A stretch of DNA of 64,000 nucleotides from CBDBUR01 sp965209065. GTDB lineage: Bacteria; Pseudomonadota; Alphaproteobacteria; JAPOUT01; G958296285. Where the stretch lies: contig OZ242373.1 of assembly GCA_965209065.1 (NCBI GenBank), positions 62,001-126,000 on the forward strand. Reading direction: 5' to 3'. Positions 15,471 to 23,380 of the stretch are shown piece by piece. The notes below the pieces were generated by a model that did not search any database, had not been told where the DNA came from, and saw only the letters and a program-made list of their open reading frames with translations. Each line of letters starts with the position of its first letter. Within the stretch, counting starts at the first letter, position 1. The position numbers and the translations under genes are program-made.

Positions 15471-17336
15471 ATGTTGAAAAAAGAACCATTTTCCATTACG
15501 CGAGGGAGCTTGCCGTCTTCGCGCAAGGTCTATGTCGAGGCGTGCGCCGGCGTGCGCGTGGCGATGCGTGAAATTCAGATTCAAGATGACGCCGAGCCTA
15601 ATTTTAGAGTTTATGATAGCTCAGGCATTTATACCGATGAGGAAGCGCAGATTGATATTTATCAAGGCTTGCCGAAGCTCCGTCAAGGGTGGATAGAAAA
15701 GCGCGGCGATGTTGAGGCTTATGTTGGTCGTGAGGTTAAGCCTGAAGACAACGGCTTCAAGGCGTGGCAGCTCGAAGGCAAGGCGAGCATTGTCGGCAAG
15801 AGCGAAAATAAACTTGTTGAGCCTTTTCCTTGTGTCAATAAGAAGCCCTATCGTGCGCAAAACGGAGCGGTTACCCAGCTTGCTTATGCTAAGCGCGGAA
15901 TCATCACGGCGGAAATGGAATATATCGCGCAGCGCGAAAATGAAGGGCGGACGCAAGGCTATCATAAACGCCATAAGGGCGAGAGCTTTGGCGCATCTTT
16001 GCCTGAAGTTGTCACGCCCGAATTCGTCCGCGATGAGGTGGCGCGGGGTCGTGCGATTATCCCGTCGAACATCAATCATCTCGAAATTGAACCGATGATT
16101 ATCGGTCGCAACTTTAAGGTGAAGGTCAATGCGAATATCGGTAATTCGGCGGTTGTCTCTAACGCCGCGACCGAAGTAGATAAGATGATATGGGCGATAA
16201 GGTGGGGCGCGGATACCATAATGGATTTATCGACCGGGCAAAATATTCATAATATCCGTGAGTGGATTATTCGTAATTGTCCGGTGCCGCTTGGCAGCGT
16301 GCCTATCTATCAGGCTTTAGAGAAGGTCGGCGGCGCTGCCGAAGACCTCACGTGGGAAATTTTCCGCGATACCCTCATCGAGCAAGCCGAGCAAGGCGTT
16401 GATTACTTCACCATTCACGCGGGAGTAAGGTTGCCGTTCATTCCTTTAACCGAAGAAAGAGTCACGGGCATTGTTTCGCGCGGTGGGTCTATTCACGCGA
16501 AATGGTCTATGGCGCACCATAAGGAGAATTTCGCTTACACGCACTTTGACGAAATTTGTGAAATTATGAGAAGCTACGATGTTTCCTTTAGTTTGGGTGA
16601 TGGCTTGCGCCCGGGCTCTATCGCCGATGCCAATGATGCCGCGCAGTTCGCCGAGCTCAAAACGCTAGGCGAGCTCACCAAAAGAGCGTGGCAGTTTGAT
16701 TGTCAAGTGATGGTGGAAGGACCGGGTCATGTGCCGCTTCATCTCATTAAGGAGAATATGGAAAAGCAGCTAGACGCCTGTGCCGAAGCGCCTTTTTATA
16801 CGCTAGGACCTTTAACCACCGACATCGCTCCCGGTTATGACCATATTACTTCGGCAATCGGTGCGGCGCAGATTGCTTGGTTCGGCACGGCGATGTTGTG
16901 CTATGTAACGCCAAAGGAGCATCTAGGCTTGCCCGACCGCGATGACGTGAAAGCGGGAGTGATAACTTATAAACTTGCCGCGCACGCCGCCGACTTAGCG
17001 AAGGGGCACAGCGGCGCACAAAGACGTGATGACGCTCTATCCAAAGCACGATTTGAGTTTCGCTGGCGCGATCAATTTAATCTATCCCTTGACCCGGAAA
17101 CCGCTCAAGAATTTCACGACCAAACCCTGCCGGCAGAAGGTGCTAAGGTGGCGCATTTTTGCTCTATGTGCGGACCGAAATTTTGCTCGATGAAAATCTC
17201 TCAAGATATAAGGGATTTTGCTAAAACCGATTTTGGCGAAAAAATAAAAACATCGAACTATGAAGCCGAAATGGAAAAGATGGCAGACAAATTTCGCGCC
17301 GAAGGTTCGGAAATTTATCAAAAAGTCGATGAATAA
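15471..17336 (+). CDS. thiC: Phosphomethylpyrimidine synthase ThiC
   Basis: Radical-SAM enzyme converting aminoimidazole ribotide to HMP-P in thiamine synthesis. The 621-residue protein has the usual N-terminal ThiC-associated region (ITRGSLPSSRKVYV), a barrel core with NANIGNSAV and the FDEICEIM segment, and the C-terminal [4Fe-4S] motif C564-x2-C567-x4-C572 in HFCSMCGPKFC. The start at 15471 follows a GAGG. Only 103 bases separate it from divergent sciP, and no TPP riboswitch (CTGAGA with its partner helices) is seen there, unlike many thiC genes. mnmA overlaps its end by eight bases. Confidence 0.97.
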   Translation: MLKKEPFSITRGSLPSSRKVYVEACAGVRVAMREIQIQDDAEPNFRVYDSSGIYTDEEAQIDIYQGLPKLRQGWIEKRGDVEAYVGREVKPEDNGFKAWQLEGKASIVGKSENKLVEPFPCVNKKPYRAQNGAVTQLAYAKRGIITAEMEYIAQRENEGRTQGYHKRHKGESFGASLPEVVTPEFVRDEVARGRAIIPSNINHLEIEPMIIGRNFKVKVNANIGNSAVVSNAATEVDKMIWAIRWGADTIMDLSTGQNIHNIREWIIRNCPVPLGSVPIYQALEKVGGAAEDLTWEIFRDTLIEQAEQGVDYFTIHAGVRLPFIPLTEERVTGIVSRGGSIHAKWSMAHHKENFAYTHFDEICEIMRSYDVSFSLGDGLRPGSIADANDAAQFAELKTLGELTKRAWQFDCQVMVEGPGHVPLHLIKENMEKQLDACAEAPFYTLGPLTTDIAPGYDHITSAIGAAQIAWFGTAMLCYVTPKEHLGLPDRDDVKAGVITYKLAAHAADLAKGHSGAQRRDDALSKARFEFRWRDQFNLSLDPETAQEFHDQTLPAEGAKVAHFCSMCGPKFCSMKISQDIRDFAKTDFGEKIKTSNYEAEMEKMADKFRAEGSEIYQKVDE

Positions 17337-18426
17337 AAAGATAAAAGGTTCAAAGATAGCCGTTGCGATGTCGGGCGGCGTTGATTCTTCGCTTGTGGCA
17401 GCGCTCTTGAAAGAGCAGGGCGCGGAGGTGATAGGCTTTACGCTACAGCTTTATGACTACGGCAAGGCGGTGGCGAGCAGTAAAACTTGTTGCGCCGGTC
17501 GTGATATTCACGATGCCAAGCAGGTTGCCGCGCGGCTGGATATTCCCCACTATGTGCTTGATTACCAAAGCCACTTTCAGCAAGAGGTGATTGATGATTT
17601 TGTCGATTCTTATGCGCGCGGCGAAACGCCCTTGCCTTGCGCGCGTTGTAATGAGCGCGTAAAGTTCTCTAAACTTTTAGACTTCGCGCGCGAGCTGGGG
17701 GTTGATGGGTTCGCTACTGGGCATTATATTCACAAGCAAGACGATGCGCTTTATACTGCCGCCGATGACAAACGCGACCAAAGCTACTTTCTATGGACGC
17801 TGACAAAAGAGCAAATTGAGTTCTCTCTTTTTCCTTTAGGCGATAAGCAAAAAAACCAAGTGCGGGAGAAAGCGCAAGCGTTCAACCTGCCAGTGGCGGA
17901 CAAGCCCGACAGCCAAGATATTTGTTTTGTTCCTAGCGGGCATTATGCCGACCTCGTGCGTGAGCGCCGACCCGATGTCGCCAAAGAGGGCGAGATTTAT
18001 CATGTCGATGGCAGACGGCTAGGCAAGCATCAAGGCTTATATCAATTCACCATAGGGCAAAGGCGTGCGCTAGGCATAAGCACAGAAGGCGAGCCTTTAT
18101 ATGTTGTGGCACTTGATACCGCCCGCGCCCGCCTGATTGTTGGCAGCCGAGCCGATTGCCAAAGCTGTCAAATTCGCCTCAAGGAAGTGAATTGGATAGG
18201 AACGCCGCCAATAGAAAAAGGCGATATTCTTGTGCGTGTGCGCTCGACGCAAACGCCCACGCCGGCTAAAATAAATGGCGATAGGGTTATTTTGGAAACC
18301 CCGCAATTAGGCATTGCCAAAGGTCAGGCTTGCGTTTTTTACCAAAAATGTGGTAAGAATAAGAGGTTAAGAGTGCTTGGTGGAGGGTGGATTGAGGAAA
18401 GTGATTTATCCTTCCAACAGGCATAA
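17329..18426 (+). CDS. mnmA: tRNA-specific 2-thiouridylase MnmA
   Basis: Makes s2U34 in tRNAs for Lys, Glu and Gln, using persulfide sulfur and ATP. With the start at 17329 (overlapping the thiC stop) the protein has 365 residues: PP-loop SGGVDSS at 15-21, catalytic Cys104 in PLPCARCN, second catalytic Cys199 in DICFVPSG, and a C-terminal beta-barrel. Upstream in-frame starts lie inside thiC and add no family sequence. Coupling with thiC is likely from the eight-base overlap, although the two functions share only sulfur metabolism. Confidence 0.95.
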   Translation: MNKKIKGSKIAVAMSGGVDSSLVAALLKEQGAEVIGFTLQLYDYGKAVASSKTCCAGRDIHDAKQVAARLDIPHYVLDYQSHFQQEVIDDFVDSYARGETPLPCARCNERVKFSKLLDFARELGVDGFATGHYIHKQDDALYTAADDKRDQSYFLWTLTKEQIEFSLFPLGDKQKNQVREKAQAFNLPVADKPDSQDICFVPSGHYADLVRERRPDVAKEGEIYHVDGRRLGKHQGLYQFTIGQRRALGISTEGEPLYVVALDTARARLIVGSRADCQSCQIRLKEVNWIGTPPIEKGDILVRVRSTQTPTPAKINGDRVILETPQLGIAKGQACVFYQKCGKNKRLRVLGGGWIEESDLSFQQA

Positions 18427-18452
18427 ACTATAACTCAAGAGAAGGAATAAAA

Positions 18453-19088
18453 GTGAGTTCAGTTCGCTATAAAATGAAAGCAGATGATGTCGTGCGCGCT
18501 TATAATCGCTGGGCGCCTTTTTACGATAACTCATTCGCGCTTTTTACACGGCACTATCATAAAAAGATGGTGGCGGAAATAAATAAGTGCGAAGGGAAGG
18601 TGCTGGATGTTGGCGTGGGCACGGGGGCGCAGCTCCCTTATTACGGCAAGCATTTACAAATAACGGGGATAGATTTATCTTCCGCGATGCTCGCGCGCGC
18701 GCATAGAAGAGTTAAAAGAAAGCGGCTCACCAATATCTGCGAGCTCACCGAGTGCGATGCCACGCAAACGCATTTTGCGGCGGGTAGTTTCAATGCTATC
18801 TCCGCTGCTTTTGTGATGAGCGTCGTGCCGAACCCAAAAGCCGTGCTCGAGGAAATGGATAGAGTGCTTCAACCTAAAGGAGATATATTTATTCTCAACC
18901 ACTTTCGCCACGAGAAGGGCTTGCGTATGTTTGTTGAACGCGCGATTGCCCCGCTGTCTTCGGTTTTGGGGTGGCACCCTGATATGCCGCTGGAATCGGT
19001 TATTGATAATTGCCCCTATCCTCTCGTGCAAAAAAGAGAATATAAACCTTTTGGTATATTTACTTTACTACACTTTCGCAAAAACTAA
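18453..19088 (+). CDS. Class I SAM-dependent methyltransferase, PmtA-like
   Basis: A 211-residue methyltransferase with motif I LDVGVGTGAQLP, motif II GIDLSSAML and a motif III-like LQPKGDIFILNHF. The N-terminal YNRWAPFYD is like the Rhodobacter-type phosphatidylethanolamine N-methyltransferase (PmtA), which makes phosphatidylcholine. The GTG at 18453 is preferred because GAAGGA lies seven bases upstream; an ATG at 18474 is possible. tRNA-Met begins two bases after the stop. The substrate is inferred; a quinone methyltransferase is an alternative. Confidence 0.75.
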   Translation: MSSVRYKMKADDVVRAYNRWAPFYDNSFALFTRHYHKKMVAEINKCEGKVLDVGVGTGAQLPYYGKHLQITGIDLSSAMLARAHRRVKRKRLTNICELTECDATQTHFAAGSFNAISAAFVMSVVPNPKAVLEEMDRVLQPKGDIFILNHFRHEKGLRMFVERAIAPLSSVLGWHPDMPLESVIDNCPYPLVQKREYKPFGIFTLLHFRKN

Positions 19089-19089
19089 C

Positions 19090-19161
<72 letters not shown>

Positions 19162-19166
<5 letters not shown>

Positions 19167-19198
19167 ATTAGAAAATGGCAATTAAGATATACCAATTA
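19162..19198 (+). repeat. Direct repeat of the tRNA-Met 3' end
   Basis: TACCAATTA occurs at 19162-19170 (the last tRNA bases with CCA) and again at 19190-19198, separated by 19 bases. The second copy ends in the stop codon of the convergent nitroreductase-like gene. It parallels the repeat after tRNA-Glu and may be a remnant of an integration event or replication slippage. Confidence 0.5.
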
Positions 19199-20371
19199 AG
19201 AGATTATAGTGTGGTTTAGATTCCAGCGCGGCGAAGGCGCGGGCGGAGTGGCATAACCTAAGCGCAGAAGACCTTGAATACGCGCAGGCGCTTTTATCCC
19301 CGCCCAGCTATGCATCTCACGATAGAACTTATCCATCTCAGGAAATTCTTGTAAAACCTGACTCACCGGGTGAAGGGCAAGCCCTAATTGAGTCGCTTGC
19401 AAATGAAGGCGCACCCAGGCTTTACCCGCCTCTAATTGATTGCTGCGTTTATTATCGCTTGTCCAAATCCAAGCCCACCCTTGCGCCGAGTGAATCAAGT
19501 TAGCGTAAAAATCATAAGTTGCTTGAAAAGCAGTGGAGGTGTTATCCCCCATTTTTTCAGGCGTTAATAAACCAAGTAAGCGAAACAGCTCCATCGGCGT
19601 GCCTTTAAGGGAAATGCCATCGGGGTTTTCTGCCACCTGCCGAGAGCCGACCCGCGTCCATTTAACACTCTCGCCAAATGTGCGCGGGGTGTTCAATTCA
19701 ATCTTCCAACCCTCAAGGCAAATGTTTTTTATAACATCTACTTTTTTAGGATTATTCGTGCTAACCACGCCGCCCGCCTTGGGGTTATCAAATAGAGGCA
19801 AGGCAGAAAGCCCATCAAGTTTGCTTTGCGCAATCGGCTTCTCCTTAAAATTAATTCTCATCGTGCGTCTCGTTTTGACAAAATCAAAAAGAGGCGAAGG
19901 TTTCGCCTGCCTCCGCCTAGACGCGCGCACGAAACGCACTTTAGCAATAGGGCGGTCATCTAAAACCGGGTAAGGCTCACCTTCGGGGAAGGGTGCGGTG
20001 TCTAGGTGATAGCCCTTACTTGCGGCTGCCATTCGCAATAATTCTAAAAAAGCGCCAAAGCCAATAGTGATTTGACGATTAGGCGGGTCGGTCGCAGGAA
20101 GCCTTCTATCCTCCGCGCAATAAAGCGTTAGGCTGTCCGTGCCTTCTAGCTTGATGCGCCAAGGCTGGAGATTATGCGGGTTCGGTGCCAAAATAGCGTA
20201 GCTCAAGCAGTCAAGGCGAATATCGCCAAAGCTCTTCCCCGCCTCGCGCCACGCCTGAGTGGCTTCGTCTAGGTTCTTGTCCCAGCGGGAAACTTGCCAC
20301 AAGCCGCCCGCGCCGAGCGTCAAAACCCCCGCACCTCCAGCGATTAAAACTTTTCTTCTCCCAAAGTCCAT
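19196..20371 (-). CDS. Tat-exported nitroreductase-family flavoprotein
   Basis: A 391-residue protein starting at ATG 20371. The N-terminus MDFGRRKVLIAGGAGVLTLGAGG is a twin-arginine signal with hydrophobic core, so a folded, cofactor-bearing protein is exported. The body has nitroreductase-like features: the N-terminal APNPHNLQPWRI segment, RRTMR near residue 180 and a C-terminal LHPVSQVLQEFPEM region. It matches proteins annotated as Tat-pathway nitroreductases; the substrate is unknown. It is divergent from the flavodoxin-fold gene across 35 bases, which suggests joint regulation of two flavoproteins. No strong ribosome site is seen. Confidence 0.7.
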   Translation of the reverse strand: MDFGRRKVLIAGGAGVLTLGAGGLWQVSRWDKNLDEATQAWREAGKSFGDIRLDCLSYAILAPNPHNLQPWRIKLEGTDSLTLYCAEDRRLPATDPPNRQITIGFGAFLELLRMAAASKGYHLDTAPFPEGEPYPVLDDRPIAKVRFVRASRRRQAKPSPLFDFVKTRRTMRINFKEKPIAQSKLDGLSALPLFDNPKAGGVVSTNNPKKVDVIKNICLEGWKIELNTPRTFGESVKWTRVGSRQVAENPDGISLKGTPMELFRLLGLLTPEKMGDNTSTAFQATYDFYANLIHSAQGWAWIWTSDNKRSNQLEAGKAWVRLHLQATQLGLALHPVSQVLQEFPEMDKFYREMHSWAGIKAPARIQGLLRLGYATPPAPSPRWNLNHTIIS

Positions 20372-20377
20372 ATTTTG

Positions 20378-20383
20378 TATAAT
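20378..20383 (+). promoter_or_regulatory. Candidate -10 box for the flavodoxin-fold gene
   Basis: A perfect TATAAT lies 23 bases before the start at 20407, in the 35-base gap between divergent genes. A GGAGG ribosome site follows at about 20398-20402. No good -35 is visible, so the call is weak. Confidence 0.3.
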
Positions 20384-20406
20384 AGCCGATAAACAAAGGA
20401 GGCACA

Positions 20407-21150
20407 ATGCTTAACGAAAAACAAGAAGAAATCTGCCAAAGCGGAGATTATAACTTCTCGAACCTTACCGCTTTATTTCTCAACTGCACGCTGAAGCCGT
20501 CGCCGGAGGTGTCGCACACGCAGGGCTTGATGGATATCAGTATGGAAATAATGAAACGCAAAAATGTGAAGGTCGAATGCGCGCGCATCGTTGATTATGA
20601 TGTCGCCTATGGCGTTTGGCCCGATATGACAACACAAGGCGCTAACAAAGACGACTGGCCGCAAATTTATCAGAAGGTCAAAGCCGCCGATATTCTAGTG
20701 CTCGGCTCGCCCATCTGGCTGGGAGAAAAATCTTCCGTCTGCACGAAAGTGATTGAACGCCTTTACGCCAGCTCAGGCGAACTCAATGACGCAGGGCAAT
20801 ATGCTTACTACGGCAAGGTGGGCGGCTGCTTGATAACCGGCAACGAAGACGGCATCAAGCACTGCTCTATGTCTATGCTTTACGCGCTGCAACATGTAGG
20901 CTATACGATTCCGCCGCAAGCTGACGCCGGCTGGATAGGTGAGGCGGGACCGGGTCCTTCTTACTTGGACGAAGGCTCGGGCGGGCGCGAAAATGATTTC
21001 ACCAATCGCAACACCACTTTTATGACGTGGAACTTGATGCACTTGGCGAATATGCTGAAGGTGGCAGGCGGTGTTCCTGCTCACGGCAATCAGCGCTCTG
21101 AGTGGGACGCGGGGTGTCGCTTCGACTTTCCTAATCCCGAACATCGTTAG
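20407..21150 (+). CDS. Flavodoxin-fold NAD(P)H-dependent oxidoreductase
   Basis: A 247-residue cytoplasmic protein of the NADPH-dependent FMN reductase/flavodoxin fold. The first strand and loop read LTALFLNCTLKPSPEVSHT (phosphate-binding region), and DILVLGSPIWLGEKSS carries the second FMN contact (SPIW). The C-terminal third has AGPGPSYLDEG and a helical MTWNLMHLANML. The exact reaction is not known. The alpha/beta hydrolase begins eight bases after the stop, so they are likely co-transcribed. Confidence 0.8.
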   Translation: MLNEKQEEICQSGDYNFSNLTALFLNCTLKPSPEVSHTQGLMDISMEIMKRKNVKVECARIVDYDVAYGVWPDMTTQGANKDDWPQIYQKVKAADILVLGSPIWLGEKSSVCTKVIERLYASSGELNDAGQYAYYGKVGGCLITGNEDGIKHCSMSMLYALQHVGYTIPPQADAGWIGEAGPGPSYLDEGSGGRENDFTNRNTTFMTWNLMHLANMLKVAGGVPAHGNQRSEWDAGCRFDFPNPEHR

Positions 21151-21157
21151 ACAGCCT

Positions 21158-22012
21158 ATGTTTATTTTGGTGGTTTTATTTTTTAGGTGGTTTTCTGCCA
21201 AACCACCGCGTGCTGCGCACGGCAACTTAAAGCAGATAGAAGGCTCATCGCGCGTGAGCTATTACCTTTCGGGCAAACAAGAAGATAAACCGGCAAGAGG
21301 ACAAATTGTCCTTTTGCCGAGTCTCGGACGCGCGGCAAGCGATTTTAACGAACTGATTCAAGACCTCAATCAAGCGGGTTATCGCACGCTTGCGGTGGAG
21401 CCGCGCGGTATGCTAGACAAAACCGGCACCAAGCAAAATGATGTTACTTTATTTGACCTTGCTCAAGATGTAGAAAAAATTGTTGAAAAAGAAATAAAAA
21501 ATGAAAAAGTAATTATCATCGGGCATGCTTTTGGTAATCGTGTTGCGCGCGCTTACGCGAACAAGTATAAGGATAAAGTTTCCCATACTATTCTGCTCGC
21601 CGCGGGAGGTCAAGTGAGGATGGCGCGGCGCATTCGCCAAGCGCTTATCCATTGCTTCTGGTTCTTTATGCCCAATTTCTGGCGCAAGCGAGAAATTCGC
21701 CTTGCTTTTTTTGCCGATGAAAATAAACTGCCGAGCTATTGGGTCGGCGGGTGGAATATTCAAACCTCGCAGGTTCAAGCGAAAGCCGTTGCCAATACGC
21801 CTATCGCGCAGTGGCGGGAGGGTGGCATAGCTCCGATGCTTGTTATTCAAGGCGCGCAGGATAAAATTGCGCCGCCTGAACATACAGGCACTTTACTCAA
21901 GCAGGAGTTCGGCGATAGAATTCACGTTATAACGCTTAATCTCGCGGGGCATGCCCTGTTGCCTGAGCAACCCCAAGCCATCACGCAAGCCGTGCTGGAC
22001 TTCATTCAATAA
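21158..22012 (+). CDS. Alpha/beta-hydrolase fold protein lacking the nucleophile serine
   Basis: A 284-residue protein, with an N-terminal hydrophobic segment (residues 1-12) that may be a membrane anchor, then an alpha/beta-hydrolase core. The nucleophile elbow reads GHAFG at residues 122-126 where GHSxG is expected, so the serine is alanine (codon GCT at 21527-21529). The presumed acid (IQGAQDKIAPPEH) and His (LAGHALLPEQ) are kept. It is either non-catalytic or uses another mechanism. ATG 21158 was chosen over an upstream in-frame codon inside the previous gene. Confidence 0.75.
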   Translation: MFILVVLFFRWFSAKPPRAAHGNLKQIEGSSRVSYYLSGKQEDKPARGQIVLLPSLGRAASDFNELIQDLNQAGYRTLAVEPRGMLDKTGTKQNDVTLFDLAQDVEKIVEKEIKNEKVIIIGHAFGNRVARAYANKYKDKVSHTILLAAGGQVRMARRIRQALIHCFWFFMPNFWRKREIRLAFFADENKLPSYWVGGWNIQTSQVQAKAVANTPIAQWREGGIAPMLVIQGAQDKIAPPEHTGTLLKQEFGDRIHVITLNLAGHALLPEQPQAITQAVLDFIQ

Positions 22013-22018
22013 AATTGT

Positions 22019-22399
22019 TTAGCGCGCTCGAAAAGCCCAAAATTTCGATAAAATAAAACTTATCAAAGGCGTAATCGTTCCCATTAAAATAATCGCGTAA
22101 AAATCCGCTAAACCATAATGCGTGATAGTGAGCCAAACCCAAAAAGCGTTTAAGCCATAGCCGATAAGCGCCACGATAAAAAAGAAAATGGCACTTCGTT
22201 TGCCACCGGTTTGAAAAGTCCAAAAATAATGCCCGCTCCACGATATTGTAAAGGCAAGCGAAAACGCGATAAAATTACTTAACTGCTCCTCTAGCAAAAA
22301 AGAACTGCGCGCGAAATAAAATATCACTAAGTGCGCGAACAGCGCGCACATGCCAACAATACCGAATTTACCAACTTGCTTGACTACGTTATTAAACAT
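22019..22399 (-). CDS. GtrA-family membrane protein (polyprenyl-linked sugar flippase)
   Basis: A 126-residue protein with four predicted membrane helices and the GtrA layout (VGKFGIVGMCALFAHLVIFY at the start, the FIAFSLAFTISWSGHYFWTF segment, and ILSKFWAFR at the C-terminus). GtrA-like proteins flip undecaprenyl-phosphate-linked sugars across the inner membrane. ATG 22399 was chosen because longer in-frame starts lie inside the upstream gene and lack family sequence. It overlaps the GtrB-like gene by eight bases. Confidence 0.85.
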   Translation of the reverse strand: MFNNVVKQVGKFGIVGMCALFAHLVIFYFARSSFLLEEQLSNFIAFSLAFTISWSGHYFWTFQTGGKRSAIFFFIVALIGYGLNAFWVWLTITHYGLADFYAIILMGTITPLISFILSKFWAFRAR

Positions 22400-23342
22400 C
22401 GTTTTGGTGAATTTGGCGCACAATATAAAGAGGTCGTTGTTTGGTTTCAGTAAAAATGCGACTGATATATTCACCCAAAATGCCAACCCCTACCATATTA
22501 ATGCCGCCCATCAAAACCACCGCCGTTAGCAAAGAAGCATAGCCCGGCACCGCACGCCCCGAAAGCAAAGTGTCAAAAATAATGTAAATCAAAAAACTCA
22601 AAGATGCCATTATCGCGATGCTCCCCATCATCATCCACAGGCGAATAGGAAAGCGCGAATAAGAAAAAAACGCATCAAAAGCAAGCGCAAATAATTTACG
22701 CCACCCCCATTTGGTCGGGCGCGTATCACTGCTCTTTTCGCTCGGGTGAGAAATAATTTTTTGCTTGAAACCCAATAAAGCAAACACGCCCTTGTTAAAT
22801 CGCGTGCGCTCGCCATATTGCTTATAAGCCTCCACGACCCTGCGGTCGAACAAACGAAAATCGCCGGCATCGGGAATGAGGTTGATATCACCAATCATAT
22901 TGAAAATGCGATAGAACCACGCGGTCGTATGATAACGCGCCCAGCCCTCAACGCGCCTGCCAACGCGCTGGGTAATCACCATCTCATAGCCCTCCCGCCA
23001 ATAACGAATAAAATCGGGAATGAGCTCAGGCTGATGCTGTCCGTCGGCGTCCATAGAAATAATCGCCCGCCCGCGCGCGTGATGAAGCCCCGCGCTCAAC
23101 GCCGCCTCCTTGCCAAAGTTGCGCGACAAATCAATCGCGCCAATACGGCTATCTTGCTTGCGCCAATTCAGCAGAAGGGCTAAACTTTCATCCGTGCTGC
23201 CATCATTCACAAACAAAATCTCCCACTTCAAACCCAAGCTCTCCAAAATGGGAATGAGCCGCTTGAATAAAGAATCAATCTGGTTTGCTTCGTTTTTGCC
23301 CGGTATCACAACGGATAAATCTATTTCAGAACTCTCTGACAT
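22392..23342 (-). CDS. Family 2 glycosyltransferase, GtrB/ArnC/DPM1-like
   Basis: Transfers a sugar from a nucleotide donor to a polyprenyl phosphate on the cytoplasmic face. The 316-residue protein starts LSVVIPGKNEANQI, has the FVNDGSTDES nucleotide-binding motif and the MDADGQHQPEL (DxD) motif, and ends with two membrane helices (residues about 234-256 and 268-290), as GtrB proteins do. The operon with GtrA and the divergent PMT-type transferase fits a three-part lipid-linked glycosylation module acting on O-antigen, teichoic-like or lipid A targets. Confidence 0.9.
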   Translation of the reverse strand: MSESSEIDLSVVIPGKNEANQIDSLFKRLIPILESLGLKWEILFVNDGSTDESLALLLNWRKQDSRIGAIDLSRNFGKEAALSAGLHHARGRAIISMDADGQHQPELIPDFIRYWREGYEMVITQRVGRRVEGWARYHTTAWFYRIFNMIGDINLIPDAGDFRLFDRRVVEAYKQYGERTRFNKGVFALLGFKQKIISHPSEKSSDTRPTKWGWRKLFALAFDAFFSYSRFPIRLWMMMGSIAIMASLSFLIYIIFDTLLSGRAVPGYASLLTAVVLMGGINMVGVGILGEYISRIFTETKQRPLYIVRQIHQNDV

Positions 23343-23380
23343 AAGAATATATTAAACTTTTTTTGGTAAATAAAAAGCTA

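Noticed and set aside
15471..16098. Overlapping frames inside thiC
   Set aside because: Basic, low-complexity translations without ribosome sites; they are shadows of the thiC frame.
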